From an uncultured cyanobacterium (GTDB lineage Bacteria > Cyanobacteriota > Cyanobacteriia > PCC-6307 > Cyanobiaceae): DNA of 9,533 bases. The stretch covers positions 1 through 9,533 of the forward strand of contig CAIXOZ010000117.1 in the NCBI GenBank assembly GCA_903921295.1, read 5' to 3'. Both the position numbers and the translations under genes were made by a program. Numbering within the stretch: position 1 is the first letter of the stretch; each line of letters starts with the position of its first letter. The notes below the pieces were generated by a model. The model did no database searches, was not told where the DNA came from, and saw nothing but the letters and a program-made list of their open reading frames with translations. Of the stretch, positions 1-5,140 are shown in pieces.

Positions 1-37
1 AGAAGGCAGCTGCTCTATCCAGCTGAGCTAAGGGAGC
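1..37 (-). tRNA. tRNA-Arg (UCU), 5' half, cut by window edge
   Basis: Read on the minus strand, bases 37 to 1 form the 5' half of a tRNA. There is a 7-base acceptor strand (GCTCCCT), then TA at positions 8-9 and a D arm with GCTC/GAGC stem strands around an AGCTGGATA-type loop. The 5' strand of the anticodon stem (GCTGC) follows, and then C-T leading into TCT. By position counting the last three bases (window 3-1) are the anticodon, so it reads UCU and decodes AGA/AGG arginine codons. The 3' half, T arm and acceptor 3' strand lie outside the window, so folding cannot be completed. Isotype confidence rests on the anticodon position only. Confidence 0.85.
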
Positions 38-46
38 AAGGTGGCG

Positions 47-66
47 CACCGGCTGCAGCGCCGGTG
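47..66 (-). terminator. Hairpin downstream of hupE, possible weak terminator
   Basis: A perfect 7-bp inverted repeat (CACCGGC at 47-53, GCCGGTG at 60-66) with a 6-base loop lies between the hupE stop and the tRNA. There is no clear run of T on either strand after it, so it is not a canonical intrinsic terminator. It could end or attenuate hupE transcription before the tRNA, or protect a 3' end. Confidence 0.35.
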
Positions 67-83
67 GCCTCAGTCTGATCGAC

Positions 84-674
84 TCAGAGGGAGAGCGCGG
101 CGGCACCACCGAGCACCACCAGCAGCAGCGCCAGGCGCTGGGTCCAGCCGGCGGGCAGGCGACGCAGCAGCGCGTAGCTGCCAACCGACGTCAGGGAGGA
201 GCTGGCCAGGGTCCCCAGCCACCACAGGGCCACGCCACCGCCTGTGGGCGCCTCGAGGCCATGCAGCATCGCGTGCACGGCCACCGCCAGGGCGACGATG
301 CCGCCGGCGGGAATGGAGTCCTGGAGCCTGAACGGCGAGCGCCTCAGCGTCAGCAGAGCCACAGCGGAAATGGCGAGGGCGGCGAGCAGCTCCAGGCCGG
401 GCAGGGCCGAGGCCATGCTCGCCAGGCCGGCGCCGATCAAGCCACCGGTCAGGGCCCAGCCGAGCAAGAGGGGCGAGAGCGCCGCCGCCGCCCCGCCGAC
501 GGCGACCAGCAGCAGCAGGTGATCGAGCCCGACCAGGGGATGCAGCACCCCTGCCATCAGGCCGGCGTGGCTGGCGACGTCGTGGGCCTGGGCCGGCATC
601 GCCAGACCGAGGCAGGCCACGGTGGCGGCCGTTCCCAGCAGGGCGAGGGCTTGGGGCTGGTTCAGATCCTTCAT
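84..674 (-). CDS. hupE: HupE/UreJ family cobalt/nickel permease
   Basis: Encodes a 196-residue inner-membrane protein of the HupE/UreJ family, secondary transporters for nickel or cobalt. An N-terminal signal peptide is visible: a polar start, a hydrophobic core, and a likely AQA|HD cleavage site near residue 30, leaving His as the first mature residue. The family signature HPLVGLDH is at residues 45-52, and a second histidine-rich motif, HAMLHGLEAP, is at 134-143. The rest is about six hydrophobic segments. I chose the ATG at 674 because the longer frame (start 713) would begin inside the closing helix of the upstream riboswitch and would bury the signal peptide. No clear Shine-Dalgarno is seen. 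The gene sits directly behind a cobalamin riboswitch, which in this family points to cobalt supply for B12 synthesis rather than nickel for hydrogenase or urease; no hydrogenase or urease genes are in view. The metal is inferred. Confidence 0.9.
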   Translation of the reverse strand: MKDLNQPQALALLGTAATVACLGLAMPAQAHDVASHAGLMAGVLHPLVGLDHLLLLVAVGGAAAALSPLLLGWALTGGLIGAGLASMASALPGLELLAALAISAVALLTLRRSPFRLQDSIPAGGIVALAVAVHAMLHGLEAPTGGGVALWWLGTLASSSLTSVGSYALLRRLPAGWTQRLALLLVVLGGAAALSL

Positions 675-680
675 GGGGAT

Positions 681-696
681 GCCGGTCCGCGCCGGC
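681..696 (-). promoter_or_regulatory. Small hairpin between riboswitch and hupE start
   Basis: A 5-bp GC-only stem (GCCGG/CCGGC) with a 6-base loop ends 6 bases upstream of the hupE ATG. It occupies the place where a ribosome-binding site would lie, and no U-tract follows. It could be part of the riboswitch expression platform acting on translation. In a sequence this GC-rich, short stems arise often, so the role is tentative. Confidence 0.35.
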
Positions 697-704
697 GGCG
701 ATGG

Positions 705-835
705 AGACAACACGGAGGAGTGTTCTGACTTCGGCCCGGGTCATCAGGCCTTCACAGTTGCGGGACAGCGCCGGACTTTCACCGGACTTTCCTCATGACC
801 TTCAGCCGCCCAGGGCCGCTGAAGCCGTGTTGTCC
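705..835 (-). promoter_or_regulatory. Cobalamin (B12) riboswitch upstream of hupE
   Basis: On the minus strand the conserved B12-element core is plain: GTGAAAGTCCGGCGCTGT followed by CCCGCAACTGTGA (window 782-752). It is followed downstream by the AGTCAG-type box (730-725). Helices that can be paired by eye are a closing stem GACAACACGG (834-825) with CCGTGTTGTC (715-706), 10 bp plus one G-U; a 7-bp hairpin CTTCAGC/GCTGAAG (824-818 with 806-800); and GGTCAT/ATGACC (800-795 with 744-739). The element ends about 30 bases before the hupE ATG. Members of this RNA class bind a cobalamin in the 5' leader and turn off B12 synthesis or cobalt transport genes. The exact ligand form (adenosyl-, methyl- or pseudo-cobalamin) cannot be told from the sequence. 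The closing-helix boundaries are my inference; the core match is strong. Confidence 0.92.
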
Positions 836-857
836 GCATTCTGATGGAGCCCCGACC

Positions 858-870
858 GTCGCGCCGCGAC
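858..870. promoter_or_regulatory. 13-base palindrome, candidate operator
   Basis: GTCGCG-C-CGCGAC is a perfect inverted repeat with 6-base arms. It lies in the divergent interval between the hupE riboswitch and the helix-turn-helix gene, about 65 bases before that gene's ATG. Its symmetry and position would suit a dimeric regulator, possibly the adjacent HTH protein acting on itself. There is no second copy that I noticed in the window, and no promoter elements are clear enough to anchor it. Confidence 0.3.
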
Positions 871-934
871 TGTGTCGGTGTGCTCGTTAGCGGTGCTGAA
901 GCGACTTAAGGTGGTCTGCTGCGCATCTTCCTCC

Positions 935-2029
935 ATGGCCATCACTCGGCTCACGGACCCCCAGAAGGAGGAGCTCGTGGCGCGATTCAGCCAGGGAGAG
1001 GCCAGTCTGGCTCTGGCGGAGTCCTATGGCGTCAGCGCGAACACCGTCAGCCGTGTTGTCCGGGCCGCCCTGGCACCGGAGGTTTACGAAAGCCTGAAGC
1101 AGCAGCGTGCCCGCGGCGGCCTTACGCCGGTGGCACCGATGCCGTCAGCGGTGAGCGACTCCAGCAGCAGCGATGTTGTCGCCGCCCCGGCCCCTGGTCC
1201 TGCGTCTCCCATCGCCGCGATCCGTTCGCGGCGGCGGCGATCAGCGGCGGGGGCAGAGGCCCTGGACACGGCTGTGGCTGTGAGCGGGTCGGGGGACATC
1301 GCGCCCGAGGCGGTGGAGCCTGCGCCTGCGGCAGCGCCTGAGCCCGGACTGGGCGCCGAGGCCTTGATCGAACCGGCCCTGTCCGAGACATTCAGCCGAT
1401 CTCGCCGGCGCCGCTCAACGGCTGATTCCGGCACCGGCATGGCCAGCGAGGGCGCCCCTGACGCCGTTGGCGCAGCCGCCAACGATTCCCGCCCCGGGGA
1501 TCTCCGCGCCGGCAGCCGCCTGCATCGCTCCGAAGTGGCGCACCAGCAACCGGCATCTGAGCAGCGGGAGCTGGCGATCGATGACGCCGATGATTTCGCG
1601 GCTGATGCTGTGGACGACGACTTCAGCGCCGATGAGGAGGATGCCGTTGCCGACGATGGGCAGCTGTTTGTGCCCGTGGCGGTCAACCTGACGCCTCTGG
1701 AGCAGCGGGAGGCGGTCACCTGCCGGCCTCTGGCCAGTGCCGGCATCCACGGCGGTGTTTACATGCTGGTGGACAAGACCGTGGAGCTGCAGCCGAAGCC
1801 TCTGCGGGATTTCAGCGAATTCGGTGCCCTGCCCGATGACGAAGCCGAACGCCAGGCGATCACGGTGTTCATCAACCCCCGCGAGGCCAAGCGCCAGTGC
1901 GGTCGCAGTCAGCGGGTGATCAAGATGCCCGACGCCACCCTGCTGGAGCGCACCGCCCCCTATCTGCTGGCTCAGGGCATTTCCCGGGTGGTGGTGGAAG
2001 GGGCGCTCTACGCCCTGCCGGGGTCCTGA
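935..2029 (+). CDS. Helix-turn-helix protein with disordered linker, unknown function
   Basis: A 364-residue protein not assigned to a named family. Residues 8-45 look like a homeodomain-type or resolvase/transposase-type helix-turn-helix (DPQKEELVARFSQGE, then ALAESYGVSANTVSRVVR). Residues 60-210 are Ala/Pro/Ser-rich and probably disordered, with two near-identical basic patches, RSRRRRSAAG (97-106) and RSRRRRSTAD (155-164). Residues 216-242 are strongly acidic (Asp/Glu). The C-terminal 120 residues (about 245-364) are compact and hydrophobic-patterned, with ASAGIHGGVYMLVDKTVELQ and a VFINPREAKRQCGRS segment, and look like a conserved folded domain I cannot name. I chose ATG 935 because the HTH starts immediately after it; the longer frame begins at a GTG (872) with 21 atypical residues. 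No transposase catalytic residues are evident. It is likely a DNA-associated regulator or nucleoid-type protein; this is inference. Confidence 0.8.
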   Translation: MAITRLTDPQKEELVARFSQGEASLALAESYGVSANTVSRVVRAALAPEVYESLKQQRARGGLTPVAPMPSAVSDSSSSDVVAAPAPGPASPIAAIRSRRRRSAAGAEALDTAVAVSGSGDIAPEAVEPAPAAAPEPGLGAEALIEPALSETFSRSRRRRSTADSGTGMASEGAPDAVGAAANDSRPGDLRAGSRLHRSEVAHQQPASEQRELAIDDADDFAADAVDDDFSADEEDAVADDGQLFVPVAVNLTPLEQREAVTCRPLASAGIHGGVYMLVDKTVELQPKPLRDFSEFGALPDDEAERQAITVFINPREAKRQCGRSQRVIKMPDATLLERTAPYLLAQGISRVVVEGALYALPGS

Positions 2030-2087
2030 GCGGTCATCACGGTGCGAATCCGCGCTGATTGCTGACGAGCTGCCGCTCCGGCAAGGT

Positions 2088-2369
2088 TCAGTCCCGGCGC
2101 TGTTCGGTTGGGCCCGGCGTCATGAGGGCTCCGACACTGCCGCCGCTGATCACCCCCAGGACCAGGGCGATGCCGACAAGAAACCCGCTCGGCAGTGGGG
2201 CACTGCGTTGTCCGAAGCCAAGGTTGAGGCTCGGACGATCCTCGAGGTTCTGGGCGCCGAGGCAGAGGACGGCGAGCAGCAGCGCAGCACCGGCTACAGA
2301 ACTGAGCAGCAGTTGCAGGCGCAGCACCATCGGCAGGCAGGCAGGCAAGCGGTCGGTCGGCCGGCCCAT
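2088..2369 (-). CDS. Small two-helix membrane protein, LapA/DUF1049-like
   Basis: A 93-residue protein with two hydrophobic segments, about 17-40 (LQLLLSSVAGAALLLAVLCL) and 60-84 (PSGFLVGIALVLGVISGGSV). They are joined by a short polar loop with QN and a Leu/Phe-rich strand-like stretch. This layout (helix, QN, short loop, SxPLPxGxL, Gly-rich helix) resembles LapA/DUF1049 membrane proteins, though similarity by eye is modest. It lies 42 bases downstream of rsmI on the same strand and is probably co-transcribed. The start is uncertain. ATG 2369 has a weak AGCAAGG upstream; ATG 2330 (residue 14) would give an 80-residue protein starting right before the first helix. A CAGG-type tandem repeat (2331-2346) lies between the two starts. 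Function is unknown; a role in envelope assembly would be by analogy only. Confidence 0.72.
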   Translation of the reverse strand: MGRPTDRLPACLPMVLRLQLLLSSVAGAALLLAVLCLGAQNLEDRPSLNLGFGQRSAPLPSGFLVGIALVLGVISGGSVGALMTPGPTEQRRD

Positions 2370-2411
2370 CAGGCCTTGCTGCCAGTCTGCCGGATCAGGA
2401 CGTCGATGGCC

Positions 2412-3263
2412 TCAATCGTCCTGGTGGAGCAGGGCATAGAGCTGACGCTTCGGCAGGCCGGTGCGTTCGGCCAGGATTCTGGCGGCCTCGCGACTTCCGA
2501 GATCCTGCTCCTCGATCAGGATCCGCAGCTCCTCCTTCAGGTCGCTCTCCTGCCACGACCGCGGCGGCTCCGGTGCGGCGCCGCCGAGCACCAGGGTGCA
2601 TTCCCCCTGTGCGGGCTTGCGGCGGAAGTGCTCCAGGGCCGCAGCCACGCTCGGCCCCACCTGTTCCTCGTGGCGCTTGGTCAGTTCCCGCGCCACCCGC
2701 AGTGGCCGATCACCGAGCAGCTCCAGCATGTCCTCAAGCAGGGCCACCAGACGATGCGGGGCCTCGAACAGCACCACGGTGCGCTCCTCCTCGGCCAGGG
2801 ACTGCAGGCGCTGGCGGCGGGCGTTGGCTTTCGGCGGCAGGAAGCCTTCAAAGCAGAATCGGCCGCTCGGCAGGCCGCTGCTCACGAGCGCCGTGGTGAC
2901 GGCACTCGGACCCGGCACACAGATCACGGTGCGACCCTCCCCACGGGCGGCGGCCACCAGTTGTTCGCCCGGATCGGAAATCCCCGGCAGACCGGCATCG
3001 CTGATCACGGCGATGCTGTCACCGGTCGCGAGGGCCTGCAGCAATTCCGGGATGCGGGCGTTCTGGTTGTGCTGGTGAAAGCTGAGCAGCGGCCTGCGGA
3101 TCCCCAGTTGATGCAACAGCAGCCCGCTGTGGCGGGTGTCCTCGCAGGCGATCCGGCTCACCCCTTCCAGCACCCGCCGGGCGCGGGGAGAGAGATCACC
3201 GAGGTTGCCGATCGGGGTGCCCACCAGATAGAGCACGCCGGCCGCGGGTTCCAGCTCCTGCAC
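2412..3263 (-). CDS. rsmI: 16S rRNA (cytidine-1402-2'-O)-methyltransferase
   Basis: A 283-residue member of the SAM-dependent tetrapyrrole-methylase-fold family that adds the 2'-O-methyl of m4Cm1402 in the 16S rRNA decoding centre. Diagnostic motifs appear in order: YLVGTPIGNLGDLSPRA (12-28), EDTR (41-44), ISDAGLPGISDPG (87-99), VPGPSA (116-121), FEGFLPPK (138-145), FEAPHR (166-171) and ARELTKRHEE (191-200). A C-terminal basic helical segment ends the protein (LGSREAARILAERTGLPKRQLY, in part 255-276). Length is normal for the family. The start codon is GTG at 3263, preceded by a GGGGAG ribosome-binding site 4 bases upstream, and leaves the usual short N-terminal tail before the first motif. 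It is divergent from cysQ with 50 bases between starts, and probably co-transcribed with the small membrane protein downstream. Confidence 0.96.
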   Translation of the reverse strand: MQELEPAAGVLYLVGTPIGNLGDLSPRARRVLEGVSRIACEDTRHSGLLLHQLGIRRPLLSFHQHNQNARIPELLQALATGDSIAVISDAGLPGISDPGEQLVAAARGEGRTVICVPGPSAVTTALVSSGLPSGRFCFEGFLPPKANARRQRLQSLAEEERTVVLFEAPHRLVALLEDMLELLGDRPLRVARELTKRHEEQVGPSVAAALEHFRRKPAQGECTLVLGGAAPEPPRSWQESDLKEELRILIEEQDLGSREAARILAERTGLPKRQLYALLHQDD

Positions 3264-3313
3264 AATGCTCCCCAGTGGGTGGTCCGCCCGCGTCCTGTCG
3301 CGTTGTTTCCATC

Positions 3314-4246
3314 ATGCCGGCCGCCGTTTCCCTGCCTGCGGGTCTCGAACCGGAAGCGCTGCTGGCCGCCCTGCGTCCGCTCTGCTGGGGCGCGGCCGAC
3401 ATTCTTCTGGCCTACGGCCGGGGCCAGCAGCCACCCCATGGGTTCCCACGGGCCCTTCGTGTCGAGGAGGGTGGTGAGGGGCCGGTCAGTGCCGCCGATC
3501 TGGCCGTGAACCGGTGGTTGCTGGATGGTCTGGCCTCCGCCTTTCCGCTGGCCCCGTGGACCGTGCTCAGTGAGGAAACAGCCAAGGAGCAGCTCACCCC
3601 AGGTCAGCCCCTGGAGGCGGAGTGGCTGTGGATTCTTGATCCGCTCGATGGCACCAAGGATTTTCTCCAGGGCACCGGCCAGTACGCGGTGCATCTGGCG
3701 CTGGTGCATCGAGGCCAGCCGGTGCTGGGCGTGGTGCTGATGCCGGAACTCGAGCAGCTCTGGTTCGGGGTGGTGGCCACCGATCCTGATCAGGCCGGGG
3801 AGGCCTGGTGCGAAGACCGCGCCGGCCGGCGTTCGGCGCCGCAGCTCAGCACGCGCGCTGCCCAGGCTGAGCTGGTGCTGGTGGCCAGCCGCAACCATCG
3901 CGATCAGCGGCTGGAGCAGTTGCTGGAAGCTCTGGCTCTGGGCGACACCAGGGCGATCGGCAGCGTTGGCGGCAAGGTGGCCACGATCCTGCGCGGTGAG
4001 ACCGACCTCTACATTTCTCTCTCCGGTAAGAGCGCTCCGAAGGACTGGGACATGGCGGCCCCTGAGGCGGTGCTTCGCGCTGCCGGTGGTGCCTTCAGCC
4101 ATGCGGACGGTCAGCCCCTGCGCTACAACACCGGCGACCCACGCCAGGCGGGCTGCCTGATCGCCAGCCATGGCCGGCTGCATCAGCAGCTTTGTGAGCA
4201 GGCGGCCGCGGCTCTGGCCGTGATTGATCCTGGCTTCGCCGTCTGA
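3314..4246 (+). CDS. cysQ: 3'(2'),5'-bisphosphate nucleotidase, CysQ type
   Basis: A 310-residue inositol-monophosphatase-superfamily enzyme. CysQ-type members hydrolyse 3'-phosphoadenosine 5'-phosphate (PAP) or PAPS, removing the inhibitory by-product of sulfate assimilation and sulfotransfer; they are cytoplasmic and need Mg2+. Metal-site motifs are visible: VSAAD (58-62), LSEET (85-89), WILDPLDGTKDF (106-117) and KDWDMAAPEAVLRAAGG (243-259). The Lys after DPLDGT favours CysQ/PAP phosphatase over true inositol phosphatase, but substrate cannot be settled from sequence. ATG 3314 is chosen over the longer GTG start at 3275, which adds 13 residues that look unrelated to the family and would push further into the rsmI leader. 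No strong ribosome-binding site is present. The gene is single, divergent from rsmI and convergent with vanW. Confidence 0.9.
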   Translation: MPAAVSLPAGLEPEALLAALRPLCWGAADILLAYGRGQQPPHGFPRALRVEEGGEGPVSAADLAVNRWLLDGLASAFPLAPWTVLSEETAKEQLTPGQPLEAEWLWILDPLDGTKDFLQGTGQYAVHLALVHRGQPVLGVVLMPELEQLWFGVVATDPDQAGEAWCEDRAGRRSAPQLSTRAAQAELVLVASRNHRDQRLEQLLEALALGDTRAIGSVGGKVATILRGETDLYISLSGKSAPKDWDMAAPEAVLRAAGGAFSHADGQPLRYNTGDPRQAGCLIASHGRLHQQLCEQAAAALAVIDPGFAV

Positions 4247-4294
4247 TCCGGCCCTCCCCGACGCGAACGGAACGGCCAGGGTCTGGGTGCTGCC

Positions 4295-4312
4295 GCCCGG
4301 CTTCCCCCGGGC
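4295..4312. terminator. Hairpin between convergent cysQ and vanW, weak terminator candidate
   Basis: A 6-bp stem GCCCGG/CCGGGC with a 6-base loop lies in the 67-base gap where cysQ and vanW converge, ending just before the vanW stop. No U-tract follows on either strand. It could serve as a bidirectional end for both genes, but the evidence is thin. Confidence 0.28.
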
Positions 4313-4313
4313 T

Positions 4314-5099
4314 TCAGTACATCACCCGGGAACGGTTGCTGTAGAGGAGCCGCTCGGCCACGGTGATGCCGGTGCGACGGTCCACCTGCCGTTGCCAGAT
4401 CCGGTTGCAGCGCAGGCGTATGCCTGCCTGCTCGTCGTAGTGGTGATCGGTTTCCACGACGTGATAAGCGAGTTCCGGGAGGGTTTCGGCCCGGATTTCG
4501 CCGCAGAGATGGGTCTCCTCGACCCAGATCCGGAGCTGGAGCGTCTGCGCGGTGGGATTGCGAAAACGCAGATCCACATAGTTGAAGAACAGGCTGGCGC
4601 CGCTGCCGAAGGGCAGCACCCTGCCGTGGTCGGGGAAGGGATCGAAGCTGTGGTGGTGACGTTCCACCAGCTCCAGGGGGGTGTGCAGCGCCATCCAGTG
4701 GATCAGGTTGGCCAGCTGGCAGAGCCCGCCGCCGATGCCCACCGTCACCGTCCCCTGGGAGAGCTGGACCCCGGGCAGGAAACCGCGGCGGGCCGTGGGC
4801 CGGCCGATGCGCTGCCAGAGCGAGAGGGTTTCCCCCGGTCGGATGCACAGGCCATCGAGGCCGGGGGCCGCCAGCCTCAGGTTCACCACCTTGTTGTGTT
4901 GCAGCTGCGGATCGGTGCTGCCGAGTCGGCGCAGCAGCAGGGACCTGTGACGGATGATCCGCACCGGCAGTGGCTCCGCGGTCTGCCGCTGCGCAAAGCG
5001 CACCCCATGCCGCCAGTCCTGCCAGCGGCGCGCCCAACGCAGCTGGTGGATGCGCAGCGGACGCAACAGGGAGCGAAGGCGGGCGAGGGTGGCAGCCAT
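4314..5099 (-). CDS. VanW family protein
   Basis: A 261-residue protein dominated by a VanW domain. After a basic N-terminus (1-50, Arg/Trp-rich) come HNKVVNLRLA (68-77), RPGETLSLW (87-95), the hallmark GIGGGLCQLANLIHW (121-135) with a single Cys127, ERHHHSFDPFP (146-156), and FGSGASLFFNYVDLRFRNPT (164-183). Length fits the short, single-domain VanW proteins of bacteria that lack vancomycin resistance; the family name comes from VanB-type clusters, but no biochemical role is established and no other van genes are nearby. No signal peptide or membrane helix is seen. The ATG at 5099 is one base after the U-tract of the pnp terminator, so there is no room for a ribosome-binding site outside the hairpin. 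An in-frame GTG at residue 33 is an alternative. Transcription is probably by read-through from pnp or from an unseen internal promoter. Confidence 0.88.
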   Translation of the reverse strand: MAATLARLRSLLRPLRIHQLRWARRWQDWRHGVRFAQRQTAEPLPVRIIRHRSLLLRRLGSTDPQLQHNKVVNLRLAAPGLDGLCIRPGETLSLWQRIGRPTARRGFLPGVQLSQGTVTVGIGGGLCQLANLIHWMALHTPLELVERHHHSFDPFPDHGRVLPFGSGASLFFNYVDLRFRNPTAQTLQLRIWVEETHLCGEIRAETLPELAYHVVETDHHYDEQAGIRLRCNRIWQRQVDRRTGITVAERLLYSNRSRVMY

Positions 5100-5100
5100 G

Positions 5101-5124
5101 AAAAAAGCCCCCTGCTGAGGGGGC
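5101..5124 (-). terminator. Rho-independent terminator of pnp
   Basis: On the minus strand a perfect 7-bp stem GCCCCCT/AGGGGGC (5124-5118 with 5113-5107) with a 4-base CAGC loop is followed directly by six T (5106-5101). It lies 16 bases beyond the pnp stop codon. The next base but one begins the vanW ATG, so the terminator also acts as a barrier in front of vanW. Confidence 0.9.
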
Positions 5125-5140
5125 CTGCAGATGATGGCGA

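Noticed and set aside
70..744. 224-codon minus-strand frame overlapping hupE in another register
   Set aside because: The translation is Arg/Pro-rich noise, and it runs through the riboswitch; the hupE frame carries the signal peptide and HupE motifs.
783..794. GAGGAAAGTCCGG on the minus strand, resembling a conserved RNase P RNA segment
   Set aside because: The surrounding bases match the cobalamin riboswitch core and helices, and the rest of RNase P RNA is missing.
838..843. CAGAAT on the minus strand as a -10 box for hupE
   Set aside because: There is no -35 match at proper spacing, and the start point it implies would cut into the riboswitch closing helix.
1230..1420. Repeated GC-rich DNA coding for the two RSRRRRS patches, considered as a DNA repeat
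   Set aside because: The two copies differ at many codon positions, so the repetition is at protein level and does not look like a mobile or tandem DNA repeat.
2208..3509. 433-codon plus-strand open frame opposite rsmI and the small membrane protein
   Set aside because: It covers two real minus-strand genes and the start of cysQ, with a Gln/His/Arg-rich translation and no motif. It is a shadow frame.
3158..4183. 341-codon minus-strand open frame opposite cysQ
   Set aside because: cysQ on the plus strand has clear metal-site motifs in the right order; the antisense frame has none and overlaps the start of rsmI.
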